64,000 bases of DNA from Streptomyces sp. NBC_00569. Its GTDB lineage: Bacteria > Actinomycetota > Actinomycetes > Streptomycetales > Streptomycetaceae. This document shows, in pieces, positions 44,582 through 53,349 of the stretch; the stretch's first letter is position 1; the number at the start of each line of letters is the position of its first letter. The notes below the pieces were generated by a model. It had not been told where the DNA came from. It made no database searches and was given only the letters and a program-made list of their open reading frames with translations. Location of the stretch: contig NZ_CP107783.1 in assembly GCF_036345255.1 (NCBI RefSeq), positions 8,425,001 to 8,489,000 of the forward strand, read 5' to 3'. Both the position numbers and the translations under genes were made by a program.

Positions 44582-45874
44582 ATGTCTGTTGGTGCCAAGA
44601 CCGACTCCCTCCAGTCACCCGCAGGCCGGTCGACGGGCGGCATCGTCGGGCTCCTGGCCACGGCCACCGGACTGTGCGTGGCCAACCTCTACTACGGGCA
44701 ACCGCTTCTCGACGCCATCGGGCGAGGGCTGCACACCTCCTCGTCCACCGCGGCTCTCCTCATCACGCTGACACAGGCGGGTTACGCGGCAGGGCTGCTC
44801 CTGCTGTTGCCCCTCGGTGATCTCGTCAACCGGGCGAGATTCGTGCCGCTGATGGCACTGACGACCGCGGTCGCCCTGGCCGCGATGGCGCTCGCCCCTT
44901 CCGCCCCGTTGTTCCTGACCGCTGCCACCGTCGCCGGCGTCGGCGCGTCGACCGCGCAGGTCCTCGTCCCGTTCGCCACCGAACTCGCGCCGCCGCACCA
45001 CCGCGGGCGAGTGGTCGGAACGATCGCGATGGGATTGCTGCTCGGTTCCGTCCTGGCCCGCACCGTGGCCGGCTACCTCGCCGATTTCGCCGGCTGGCGC
45101 ACCGTCTACGGCGCGGCCGCCGTGGCGATGGCCCTTCTCGCACTGGTCCTGCGGCTACGGATGCCGGTCGTGACGTCATCCTCCGAACGGATCGGCTATG
45201 GAGCACTGCTGGCTTCCACGTTCCGCATCATTGGACGGGAGCCGGTGCTCCGCGTACGCATGATGCTCGGTGGTCTCAGCTTCGCCGGGTTCTCGGTGCT
45301 GTGGACCGCACTGACGATGCTGCTGAGCGGAGCGCCGTACCACTACTCGGTCGGCACCATCGGCCTGTTCGGACTGCTCGGCGCCGTGGGCAGTCTCGTG
45401 GCCCGGCCCGTAGGCACGCTCACCGACCAGGGCCGCGGAGGCTTGTTGACCACGCTCAGCTGCCTGCTGCTCGCCGTGTCCTGGGTAGTCCTGTTCTTCG
45501 GGGACCACCACATCGTGCCGATCATCATCGGAGCAGCGGTCTTCACTTTGGCCGTGCAAGGACTTCAGGTCGCCAATCAGAGCCGCATCTACCAGTTGAA
45601 CACCGGTGCGCTGAGCCGCGTCAACTCGGCCTACATGACGGCGTACTTCATCGGTGGCGCCATCGGCTCCGCACTCACCAGCGCGGTGTACGCGGCGGGA
45701 GAATGGTCCGGGGTGTGCGTGCTGGGTCTGGCACTTGGCGTACTGACGGTGCTGGTCTGGGCATTCGGCAGTCGCGCCGAACGGCGCCGCCCCGCACCAC
45801 CGACCACATCAGGTGCCACCGCGCGCCGGAGCAACTCGAGGCGCCACCGCGCGGGTGACGGCGGTGGGCGGTAG
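44582..45874 (+). CDS. MFS transporter
   Basis: 430 residues and 12 hydrophobic segments: CVANLYYGQPLLDAIGR at the first helix, GYAAGLLLLLPLGDLVNRAR between helices 2 and 3. This is the YgaY/SotB-like group, often drug or metabolite exporters, not the aromatic acid importer group. ATG 44582 follows AAAGGAG. It lies after a terminator, so it probably has its own promoter. Its 3' end overlaps the converging transporter gene by 66 bases. Confidence 0.85.
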   Translation: MSVGAKTDSLQSPAGRSTGGIVGLLATATGLCVANLYYGQPLLDAIGRGLHTSSSTAALLITLTQAGYAAGLLLLLPLGDLVNRARFVPLMALTTAVALAAMALAPSAPLFLTAATVAGVGASTAQVLVPFATELAPPHHRGRVVGTIAMGLLLGSVLARTVAGYLADFAGWRTVYGAAAVAMALLALVLRLRMPVVTSSSERIGYGALLASTFRIIGREPVLRVRMMLGGLSFAGFSVLWTALTMLLSGAPYHYSVGTIGLFGLLGAVGSLVARPVGTLTDQGRGGLLTTLSCLLLAVSWVVLFFGDHHIVPIIIGAAVFTLAVQGLQVANQSRIYQLNTGALSRVNSAYMTAYFIGGAIGSALTSAVYAAGEWSGVCVLGLALGVLTVLVWAFGSRAERRRPAPPTTSGATARRSNSRRHRAGDGGGR

Positions 45875-47035
45875 CCCGATCAGCGTGGTAGCGGCCAGCA
45901 GGAAGAAGCCCGCGCACACCAGCAACCCGGTGCCGAGGCTTCCGGCGGATGCCAATGAACCGAGCAGGAACGGCGCGCAGGCTGATACGCCGCGTCCCAC
46001 GTTGAAGCAGAGACCCGCTCCGGTGGCTCGCACCTCGGTGGGGAAGAGGCCGGCGAGGTAGCCGCCGAAGAGGCCGAAGAAGGAGGTGCAGATCCCGAAA
46101 GCCGCTACTGATCCGAGCAAGAAGGCGCCTGGGGACTGCGTCACGGTCACAGCGAGGAGAACTCCGCTTCCGAGGAGCGCGGTCGCCACGACGCGCCGGT
46201 GCCCGTGACGGTCCGCCAGGTACCCGAAGACATTGCACCCCGCGAAGTTCCCCAGATTCAGAACGATCATGAATGTGGCGATCTCGGAGACACTGAGCCC
46301 ATGGTCTGCCCCCAGGAAGGTGGGCAGCCAGGTCGAGGTCCCCCACCATCCGATCAGAGCGAAGGTGGCCAGCAGCGTTCCGAACAGGGTGACCCGTAGG
46401 AGAGCGCGATCGAACACCTGGCGCGGGCCGCCCTTTTCGGCCGCACGCACGGGAAGCCGACGATGTGCGATCCACTCCTTGGACTCGTCGAAGGCGAATC
46501 CGACGACGAGCAGGGGCAGCACGGCGCCGAGGCCGCTGACGAAGAACAACATGCGCCAGTCGGGCAGGAGCGCAGGGGCCAGCACGGCGGCGAGCAGGCC
46601 ACCGACCGGCGACGAACTCAAGGCGAAGCACGTGGCGCGGCCACGCAGCCGCTGCGGCCAGGTCTCCACCACGTAGGCCGACACAGCGCTCCAGACGCCA
46701 CCGAGGCCGAGGCCCGACAGGAACCTCAGCAGCAGAATCGTCCAGAATCCCGGAGCTGCGGCGATGGCCGTGGTGAACATGCCGAAGACGGCCAGTGACA
46801 TCATCAGTGCCCGCTTGCGGCCGTACCTGTCAGCGATCCGTCCCAAGGTGATGCTGCTGACGCCTATGCCGATCAGCGTGGCCGTGGCCAGCAGTCCGCC
46901 CTCGGCGAGCGACAGCCCGAGGTCCTCCCGGATGTGAGGCAGCGCGAGGGCGAGGATCGCCAACTCCAGCGCGTCGAACATGTAGGCCAGGAATGAACCG
47001 CCGAGCACAGTCCAGCGCTCGGATGTTGATGACAT
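45809..47035 (-). CDS. MFS transporter, aromatic acid:H+ symporter (AAHS)-like
   Basis: 408 residues with 12 hydrophobic segments. Features are FLAYMFDALELAILALALP in helix 1 (Asp in the membrane, as in AAHS proteins), LGRIADRYGRKRAL between helices 2 and 3, and RFLSGLGLGGVWSA in helix 4. AAHS members import benzoate, vanillate or similar acids with protons. The ATG 47035 has GAGGGG upstream. It likely brings substrates for the surrounding catabolic genes. Confidence 0.87.
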   Translation of the reverse strand: MSSTSERWTVLGGSFLAYMFDALELAILALALPHIREDLGLSLAEGGLLATATLIGIGVSSITLGRIADRYGRKRALMMSLAVFGMFTTAIAAAPGFWTILLLRFLSGLGLGGVWSAVSAYVVETWPQRLRGRATCFALSSSPVGGLLAAVLAPALLPDWRMLFFVSGLGAVLPLLVVGFAFDESKEWIAHRRLPVRAAEKGGPRQVFDRALLRVTLFGTLLATFALIGWWGTSTWLPTFLGADHGLSVSEIATFMIVLNLGNFAGCNVFGYLADRHGHRRVVATALLGSGVLLAVTVTQSPGAFLLGSVAAFGICTSFFGLFGGYLAGLFPTEVRATGAGLCFNVGRGVSACAPFLLGSLASAGSLGTGLLVCAGFFLLAATTLIGLPPTAVTRAVAPRVAPARGGT

Positions 47036-47340
47036 GTCAGTCCCCTCGCGGTGCAACGTCGTAGGTGCCGGGCAGGTCGTCCTGTCGCTGTGTGCAGGTG
47101 TCGGCCGCCCGGCGTCGGCTCGGCGACCGGGCAGGCGGGCATGGCAGGGCAGCGATCACGTGCGGGCAGGACCAGGTACGGACGGCGGCGGGCGCGGGCG
47201 ACGGTGGTTGCACCGTCGCCCGCGCAGTCGTGCGTCGATGGGTCACACCGGGAGGCCGCCGGGAGAAGTGCGTTGTGTCGGCAAGATAAGCACCGTCGAA
47301 ACGGTACGTCTAGTATCGGTGCAGCCCCGATTGGGCGGAC
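47036..47340. other. Intergenic region with hairpin
   Basis: About 305 bases between the LysR stop and the AAHS-like gene start, both minus strand. It holds a perfect 15-bp hairpin (47192-47206 with 47211-47225, GTTG loop), probably the LysR terminator, and a weaker repeat GCACCG...CGGTGC around 47289-47322. I see no gene. Confidence 0.6.
47192..47225. terminator. Hairpin terminator after lysR
   Basis: Arms GCGCGGGCGACGGTG (47192-47206) and its exact complement (47211-47225) with a 4-base GTTG loop. It lies 116 bases past the LysR stop codon in the direction of transcription and before the next gene's start. No U-tract. Confidence 0.7.
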
Positions 47341-48276
47341 TCATCGAATACTGAAGTCTCCGTCTGCCGGGTGCGTCGGTCCGTCCGCGAGCGTGCGGCG
47401 GCAGTAATCGGCGAAAGCCTGAGCCCGGCGCGTGAGTTTCGCGCGGGTCGGCCTGGCGAGGAGTACGGGCATCTCCGGCACCTCCTCCTGGATCGCGCAT
47501 TCGGCCAGTGGGATTCCCTCGTAGCTGATGCCGGAAGGCGGCCGTTGAATCAGAAGCGAGTAGCCGAGCCCCCGCGCGACCAGGGACCGCACGGTCTCGA
47601 AGCTGCTGGTCGTGTGCCGGACCGTGGGCCGCACGCCGAGCGATGCGAGCAACTGAGTGAAGTAGTGACGGCTCGGCGGATAGTCGAGAAGGACCATGGG
47701 CTCGTCCGCGAGGTCGTGCAGGCTCACTGCCCCCTGCCCGGCCAGCGGGTGCGTGTGGGGGAGCAGTACGTGAGGGCGGGTTCGGTAGAGCGTCTCGTGG
47801 TGCACGCCCGGTTGCAGGTCGAGTTCGTAGAGCAGTGCCATCTCGCACGTTCCGTCCAACAACCGCTCCTGCAGCTCCACTTGTGAGCCCTCGACGAAGT
47901 TCAGCTCGACCGTCGGGTGTTCCGCGGCGAAGCCCTGCAACAAGCCCGGCATCAGGAACGGGGCCAAGGTCGTGTAGCAGCCGACGGTGAGGTCACCCGA
48001 GAGCTGTCCGCCCAAGTGGCGTGCGCTGGAAACCAGTTCGTCCGCGTGGGCGAGCAGCGGGCGTGCATCGGCGAGCACCGCCAGGCCGGCCTGCGTGATG
48101 GTCAGCCCCTTGGCCTGTTGCCGGAGGAACAACTGGACGCCGAGCGTGCGCTCCAGCTCACTGATGGCCAGCGCGACGGTCGACTGCGAGATGTGCTCGC
48201 GTGCCGCGGCACCCGAGATGGTGCGCATCTCCGCTGCCGCCACGAAGTACCGAAGCTGTCGCAGGGAGAGCGTCAT
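47341..48276 (-). CDS. LysR-family transcriptional regulator
   Basis: 311 residues: N-terminal HTH (LRQLRYFVAAAEMRTISGAA, then ISQSTVALAISELER) and a substrate-binding domain. ATG 48276 places the HTH at the usual distance. It is divergent from the P450 operon with a 130-base gap, the classical layout for a LysR activator of that operon. The inducer is probably the P450 substrate or product. Confidence 0.9.
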   Translation of the reverse strand: MTLSLRQLRYFVAAAEMRTISGAAAREHISQSTVALAISELERTLGVQLFLRQQAKGLTITQAGLAVLADARPLLAHADELVSSARHLGGQLSGDLTVGCYTTLAPFLMPGLLQGFAAEHPTVELNFVEGSQVELQERLLDGTCEMALLYELDLQPGVHHETLYRTRPHVLLPHTHPLAGQGAVSLHDLADEPMVLLDYPPSRHYFTQLLASLGVRPTVRHTTSSFETVRSLVARGLGYSLLIQRPPSGISYEGIPLAECAIQEEVPEMPVLLARPTRAKLTRRAQAFADYCRRTLADGPTHPADGDFSIR

Positions 48277-48406
48277 CGTCCATACCTCAGGATTCCTGTG
48301 GTTGTTTCCGATCATTTAATGGATTCCAGGGTATTCCCTGCTCGCGGCCCTGTGCAGGACAGTCACAGCATCCCGATGTGGCACACATCCCATGTGAGGA
48401 GCCGCT
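48277..48406. promoter_or_regulatory. Divergent LysR/P450 promoter region
   Basis: It contains CAGGATTCCTG (48288-48298), a near-perfect 11-base palindrome, and CAGGG-TATT-CCCTG (48327-48340). GGATTCC occurs twice, at 48290-48296 and 48321-48327. These are good candidates for LysR sites in front of the P450 operon. Position and symmetry are the only evidence. Confidence 0.5.
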
Positions 48407-49600
48407 ATGCCCATCGCAACGAATCTCACCAACAGGGACCTGTACGCCGATCCGTACCCCGTGTACCGCGAGCTCAGGAAGAACGAGCCATGGGCCTGGT
48501 CGGACGGACTCAACATGTGGCTCGTCAGCCGTTACGAGGACGTCGTCTTCGTGGACGAGCACCCCGAGATCTTCAGCGCACACCAGCACAACTCCCTTGC
48601 GGAGCGCACCATGGGACGAGTCATGATCCGGACCGACGGGGACGCCCACCGCCGGCTGCGCTCCGCCGTGGACGGCCCGCTGAAGCGCCGCACCGTACGC
48701 CAGCACTGGTCGGCGGGGCTCACCGCGCACGCACGAAAACTCGCCGAAGCACTGCGGGACAAGCCGGAGTTCGATCTGGTGTCAGACTTCGCGGCACCCT
48801 TCGCCGCGCAGGCGCTGGCGAACACCGCGGGGTTGTCGGACGTGACGACCGCGCAGGTGGTCGAGTGGTCCGGTGCCTTCATCGCCGGTCTGGCCAACCA
48901 TGAGGACGACCCGGCCGTCTGGGAGCGTGCCGGGCGCGCAAGGGACGAGGTGGGGGAACGGGTGCGGGAGACGATCACGCGCGTGACGGCCGCACCGGAC
49001 CACAGCGTCATCTCCGCCATGGTCCACGCCGACCTCGCCGAACCGCTGTCGGCCGAGGAGATCGCCGACCAGGTGCGCCTGATGATCTCCGGTGGCTTCA
49101 ACGAGCCGTGGCATGCCCTGGCCACGCTCGTCTGGCAGTTGAGCATGCGGCCCGAACTGCGCGACCGCGTTCTCGCCGAATCCGCGGCCCTCGACGCCGC
49201 CATCGAGGAGACCATGCGCTGGCTCAGCCCCATCGGCGCCCTTCCACGGCAGCTCGCCGTCGACCACACCGTCGAAGGTGTGACCCTGCGAGCAGGGGAC
49301 AAACTGCTCGCACTCGCCGGGTCGGCCAACCGCGACGAGCGGAAGTTCCCCGACCCGGACGCGTTCGACATCGACCGCCCCGATCTTCAGGACCATCTGG
49401 CCTTCTCCCTCGGCGCCCACTACTGCCTCGGCACCTATCTGGCGCGCGAGCAGCTGCGCACCGCCGTACCTGTGCTGTTCGAGACGCTCACGGGTCTGCG
49501 CGTCAACGGAACGCCGAACCTGACCGGTTGGATGTTCCGTGGCCCGGACTCGGTCCGGATGCAGCACGACACACAGCAGGGAAAGGCAGCGGTTCAGTGA
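48407..49600 (+). CDS. Cytochrome P450, likely aromatic O-dealkylase
   Basis: 397 residues, soluble. The haem ligand is Cys340 in FSLGAHYCLG and the ExxR motif is EETMR at 267-271. The I-helix reads SGGFNEPWHA (228-237) in place of the usual AGxDT, so the acid-alcohol pair that normally helps O2 activation is absent. A GGxNEP-like I-helix is what I recall for CYP255-type guaiacol O-demethylases, but I cannot check this. Rieske ferredoxin, reductase and formaldehyde dehydrogenase genes follow in the same operon, which supports O-demethylation releasing formaldehyde. The ATG follows GAGGAGCC. Confidence 0.88.
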   Translation: MPIATNLTNRDLYADPYPVYRELRKNEPWAWSDGLNMWLVSRYEDVVFVDEHPEIFSAHQHNSLAERTMGRVMIRTDGDAHRRLRSAVDGPLKRRTVRQHWSAGLTAHARKLAEALRDKPEFDLVSDFAAPFAAQALANTAGLSDVTTAQVVEWSGAFIAGLANHEDDPAVWERAGRARDEVGERVRETITRVTAAPDHSVISAMVHADLAEPLSAEEIADQVRLMISGGFNEPWHALATLVWQLSMRPELRDRVLAESAALDAAIEETMRWLSPIGALPRQLAVDHTVEGVTLRAGDKLLALAGSANRDERKFPDPDAFDIDRPDLQDHLAFSLGAHYCLGTYLAREQLRTAVPVLFETLTGLRVNGTPNLTGWMFRGPDSVRMQHDTQQGKAAVQ

Positions 49601-49932
49601 TTCAGCTCTGCTCCGTCGAGGAACTCACTCCGGGCACGGTCACCCGCATCGCCAGGCCCGATCTTCCGGCCCCTCTGGCACTCGTCAAGGTCGGCGACCG
49701 CGTCTTCTGCATCGACGACACCTGCTCTCACGAAACGGCCTCACTCTCCGACGGCTGGCTCGACGGACACGAGGTCGAGTGTCCCCTCCACGAGTCCCGT
49801 TTCGACGTGCGGACCGGCAGGCCCGACTGCCCGCCCGCCCGGCGCTCCATCCGCACCCATGCCGTCCGACTCGTCGACGGCATCGTGTACGTGGAGGAGT
49901 CCTCCGTGGCGGCCGAGGAGCCGGCACGATGA
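49597..49932 (+). CDS. Rieske-type [2Fe-2S] ferredoxin
   Basis: 111 residues with both Rieske cluster motifs: Cys43-Ser-His45 and Cys62-Pro-Leu-His65. It would carry electrons from the reductase encoded next to the P450. P450s usually use [3Fe-4S] or plant-type [2Fe-2S] ferredoxins, so a Rieske partner is unusual. GTG 49597 overlaps the P450 stop, and its own stop overlaps the next ATG, so the three are translated as one unit. Confidence 0.92.
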   Translation: MIQLCSVEELTPGTVTRIARPDLPAPLALVKVGDRVFCIDDTCSHETASLSDGWLDGHEVECPLHESRFDVRTGRPDCPPARRSIRTHAVRLVDGIVYVEESSVAAEEPAR

Positions 49933-51113
49933 GCACGATCGCTGTCGTCGGCGTCGGCCTGGCCGGGGTCAGGGCTGGCGAGGCGCTGCGCGCTCAAGGG
50001 CACGACGGGCGCCTCGTGATGATCGGTGAGGAGGCCGTCGAGCCTTACGACCGACCGCCGTTGTCCAAGCAGGTTCTCCTGGGAACGTACGAGGCCTGCG
50101 ACATCGCGCTGACGGACACGGCGTCGCGTGCCGAGCTCGACGCCGAGTGGCTGCTCGGGACGCGCGCCACAGCCTTCGATCCGGTGACGCGTCACCTCAC
50201 GCTGTCCGACGGGCAAAGCCTTCACGCGGAAGGTGTCGTCATCGCGACCGGAGCCCGCGCCCGCACGCTTTCCGGCGTGCCGGAGCTGGACTCGGTACAC
50301 ACCCTGCGGACGCTCGACGACGCGCGCAGGCTGCGCGACGACCTGTCCCGCCCGGGCCGGGTCGCCGTGGTGGGAGGCGGATTCATCGGCGCGGAGGTCG
50401 CCTCTGCGGCGCGTGCTCTCGGACACGAGGTGACCATCGTCGAGTTCGAGCAGATGCCGCTTCTGCGGCAGCTGGGTTCTGCCGCCGCCGGAGTCCTGCG
50501 CCGCCTGCACACGGACCACGGCGTCCCGCTGGTGACCGGCGTCAGCGTCACGGGGCTCGTCGGCCGGGACAGGGTGCAGGCGGTGTCCCTGTCCGACGGC
50601 CGCTCGCTGCCCGCGGACGTGGTCGTCGTCGGCATCGGCGCCGTACCCAACACCGAGTGGCTGGCGGGTTCCGGGGTCGCCCTGGACAACGGCGTCCTCA
50701 CGGACGAGTGGTGCCGAACCACTGTGCCCGGAGTCGTCGCGGCGGGAGATGTGGCCGCGTATCGCTGTCGGGGTGGCCGGCGGTTGCGTATCGAACACTG
50801 GACCAACGCGCGCGACATGCCGGCCACCGCGGCCAGGTCGCTGCTGGCCACGCTGCGCGGGGAGGACCCCGTGGAGCAGCCCGCCCACGACCCGCTTCCC
50901 TACGTTTGGTCCGACCAGTACGACTCCCATCTGCAGATCGCCGGCCGGCCCGATGCAGACGACGCCCTGGAACTGGTCTCCGGCTCGTTCGACAGCGGCT
51001 TCGTGGCCGTGTACCGACGCGACGGCGCTGTCACCGGGGTGCTCGCCGTCGACAGCCCCAAGGAGTTCGGGCGGCTGCGGCGGGAACTCCGCGGCACCTG
51101 GGCCACTCGGTGA
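49929..51113 (+). CDS. FAD-dependent ferredoxin reductase
   Basis: 394 residues. FAD motif [15 protein letters not shown], intact [12 protein letters not shown] motif [12 protein letters not shown], and AAGDVAAY plus the C-terminal [12 protein letters not shown] reductase domain. It takes electrons from NAD(P)H to the Rieske ferredoxin and on to the P450. Of the three ferredoxin-reductase paralogues in the window it is the only one with all canonical motifs and an adjacent ferredoxin. Confidence 0.93.
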   Translation: MSTIAVVGVGLAGVRAGEALRAQGHDGRLVMIGEEAVEPYDRPPLSKQVLLGTYEACDIALTDTASRAELDAEWLLGTRATAFDPVTRHLTLSDGQSLHAEGVVIATGARARTLSGVPELDSVHTLRTLDDARRLRDDLSRPGRVAVVGGGFIGAEVASAARALGHEVTIVEFEQMPLLRQLGSAAAGVLRRLHTDHGVPLVTGVSVTGLVGRDRVQAVSLSDGRSLPADVVVVGIGAVPNTEWLAGSGVALDNGVLTDEWCRTTVPGVVAAGDVAAYRCRGGRRLRIEHWTNARDMPATAARSLLATLRGEDPVEQPAHDPLPYVWSDQYDSHLQIAGRPDADDALELVSGSFDSGFVAVYRRDGAVTGVLAVDSPKEFGRLRRELRGTWATR

Positions 51114-51138
51114 ACCGACCTTCGAAAGGAACACAGAC

Positions 51139-52221
51139 ATGACGCATGAGGTCCGAGGTGTGGTGGCGCTCGAGAAGGGCGCTCCCGTATCGGTCGAGAC
51201 CATCCTGGTGCCCGACCCGGGTCCGGGAGAGGCTCTTGTGCGGGTACAGGCCTGCGGGGTGTGTCATACCGACCTCCACTACCGGCAGGGCTCGATCGGC
51301 GAGAACTTCCCCTTCCTGCTCGGTCATGAGGCCGCGGGAGTCGTGGAAGCGGTCGGCGAAGACGTCACCGACGTCGCCCCGGGGGACTTCGTCATCCTCA
51401 ACTGGCGTGCGGTATGCGGGCGTTGCCGTGCCTGCAGGCGGGGACAGCCCTGGTACTGCTTCGACACGCACAACGCGCGGCAGAAGATGACGCTCGCCGA
51501 CGGAACGGAACTGGCCCCCGCCCTCGGCATCGGCGCCTTCGCGGAGAAGACGCTCGTGGCCGCGGGGCAGTGCACGAAGGTCGCCCCGGCCCGCCCCGAA
51601 GCGGTGGGGCTCCTCGGGTGCGGGCTCATGGCCGGGCTGGGAGCCGCCCTCAACACGGCCGCGATCACGCGTGGTCAGAGCGTCGCTGTGATCGGCTGCG
51701 GGGGAGTCGGCGACGCCGCGATCGCCGGAGCACGCCTCGCCGGAGCCGCTCGGATCATCGCCGTGGACATCGACGACCGGAAACTGGCCACGGCCGAGAC
51801 CTTCGGCGCCACCCACACGGTCAACTCCCGCCGAACCGAGCCCGTGACGGCGATACGCGAGCTGACCGACGGGTTCGGCACGGATGTCGTCATCGAGGCC
51901 GTGGGGCGACCGGAGACCTACCTTCAGGCATTCCAGGCCCGGGACCTGGCCGGCGTCGTCGTGCTGGTCGGGGTGCCGACGCCGGAGATGAAGGTGGAAC
52001 TGCCACTGCTGGACGTCTTCGGTCACGGCGGGGCGCTGAAGTCCTCCTGGTACGGCGACTGCCTCCCCTCGAGGGACTTCCCCATGCTGGTGGATCTGTA
52101 CCGGCAGGGGCGTCTGGACCTGGACGCCTTCGTCACCGAGACGATCTCTCTGGACGATGTGGAGAAGGCCTTCGAGAAGATGCACACGGGTGAGGTGCTG
52201 CGGTCCGTGGTGGCGTTCTGA
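51139..52221 (+). CDS. mscR: S-(hydroxymethyl)mycothiol dehydrogenase (mycothiol-dependent formaldehyde dehydrogenase)
   Basis: 360 residues of the zinc alcohol dehydrogenase family, close to the MscR pattern: [13 protein letters not shown] at the start, catalytic zinc ligands Cys42 and His63, structural zinc Cys93, Cys96, Cys99 and Cys107, and the nucleotide motif [11 protein letters not shown]. Actinobacterial MscR oxidises S-hydroxymethyl-mycothiol, formed from formaldehyde and mycothiol. The ATG follows AAAGGA, 25 bases after the ferredoxin reductase. Its position strongly suggests that the P450 releases formaldehyde from a methoxy group. Confidence 0.9.
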   Translation: MTHEVRGVVALEKGAPVSVETILVPDPGPGEALVRVQACGVCHTDLHYRQGSIGENFPFLLGHEAAGVVEAVGEDVTDVAPGDFVILNWRAVCGRCRACRRGQPWYCFDTHNARQKMTLADGTELAPALGIGAFAEKTLVAAGQCTKVAPARPEAVGLLGCGLMAGLGAALNTAAITRGQSVAVIGCGGVGDAAIAGARLAGAARIIAVDIDDRKLATAETFGATHTVNSRRTEPVTAIRELTDGFGTDVVIEAVGRPETYLQAFQARDLAGVVVLVGVPTPEMKVELPLLDVFGHGGALKSSWYGDCLPSRDFPMLVDLYRQGRLDLDAFVTETISLDDVEKAFEKMHTGEVLRSVVAF

Positions 52222-52414
52222 ACGATGGGGTGTTCGCGGCGGCGTCGCTTGCCTCGGCCAGGAGTTGCGACTCGGTCTTCGGAGCGGGAGTGCGGGACGT
52301 TTGCTGCCCTACGAGTGGCGACGGCCGTCGTCAGCGTGAGGGCGCTTGGTTCATCGGCAGATGGCTCCTCGTCTTCTGATGGGAACGGACTGCTGATGGG
52401 AATGACGCCGGTGA

Positions 52415-53110
52415 TCAGCCCCCGGACGGTTCGGGCGCGTGGGCGTCCTCCACTGCTGCCGCGTCACCGATCACCGCCATGATGCGGGCGACCTGGTCGG
52501 CGTAGTGGTCGATGAACTCCTCGGAGCCCGGATCCTGCTGGGTGAACTCGCGGGTGATCGAACGCAGGGCGACGGGGGCGACCGAGGCGGCGAAGAAGAC
52601 GAGGAACAGAACGCCGACGTCGATGTCGCCACGGAGCTCGCCGCGTGCCTGGCGCGCGCGGAGTTCCTCCACGCACTTCAACAGCTCGGCGGCCCGCTCG
52701 TCCCCGGCTGGCGACGGGACGTCGGGCTGCTCGCGTGCCAGTCTGTGCACCCACCCCGGGTCGTCGTGCGCCAAGTGCACGTACCGCCGTGCGACCTTGT
52801 CGATAGACAGGTCGCGGTTGACCGGCATGGCCGTCGACGGCCATCGGTCGCTCAGCGCCTCGTGCAACCCGCGCTTACCGCCGAAGTAGTAGGTGATCAG
52901 CTGGTGGCTGACTCCGGCGGCCTCGGCGATCCGCACCACCCGGGCCCCTTCGAACCCGTGGGTGCCGAACTCTGCACCGGCAGCGGCCAGAATGGACCGC
53001 CGTGTCCCCACCGGGTCGCGCTGCCGGCCGGGATCACTGGGCTGCCTGCGCTGCTGCCGCTTGCCGGACCGTGCCGCCTGCCTGCCCGCTGCCTTCTCCT
53101 GCGCTGCCAC
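52415..53110 (-). CDS. TetR-family transcriptional regulator
   Basis: 231 residues with a basic N-terminal tail (about 35 residues of Arg, Lys and Gln) before a TetR HTH (ILAAAGAEFGTHGFEGARV, then IAEAAGVSHQLITYYFGGK). The GTG at 53110 is the only long start; a start inside the tail is possible. It lies between the mscR operon and the GH3 glycosidase gene and may regulate either. The 193-base gap 52222-52414 shows no gene. Confidence 0.85.
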   Translation of the reverse strand: MAAQEKAAGRQAARSGKRQQRRQPSDPGRQRDPVGTRRSILAAAGAEFGTHGFEGARVVRIAEAAGVSHQLITYYFGGKRGLHEALSDRWPSTAMPVNRDLSIDKVARRYVHLAHDDPGWVHRLAREQPDVPSPAGDERAAELLKCVEELRARQARGELRGDIDVGVLFLVFFAASVAPVALRSITREFTQQDPGSEEFIDHYADQVARIMAVIGDAAAVEDAHAPEPSGG

Positions 53111-53349
53111 GCCGTCGACCCTATCCGGCGGCTGTTTCCGTCACCGAGCAACGATCCTGTTGACCAGGAGTCCGCGCCGCTCGGTCAGATCGAGAACGAG
53201 ACGGTCCCCGCGTGGCCGACACACGCAGGCGAACGTGCACTCATTCGCAGCCCGTTGGTGACGTGAGAGGTTGGTCCCGGTGGCCCAGCTGCTGTGCGGT
53301 GACCGGTGGCGGGAAGGTCCCGCCGGTGCCCCTGCTCGGACACCCTCGC

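Noticed and set aside
47289..47322. GCACCG...CGGTGC and CGAAACGGTACG, partly like the TetR palindromes
   Set aside because: Arms are imperfect and the spacing differs from 39634-39860; too weak to call an operator.
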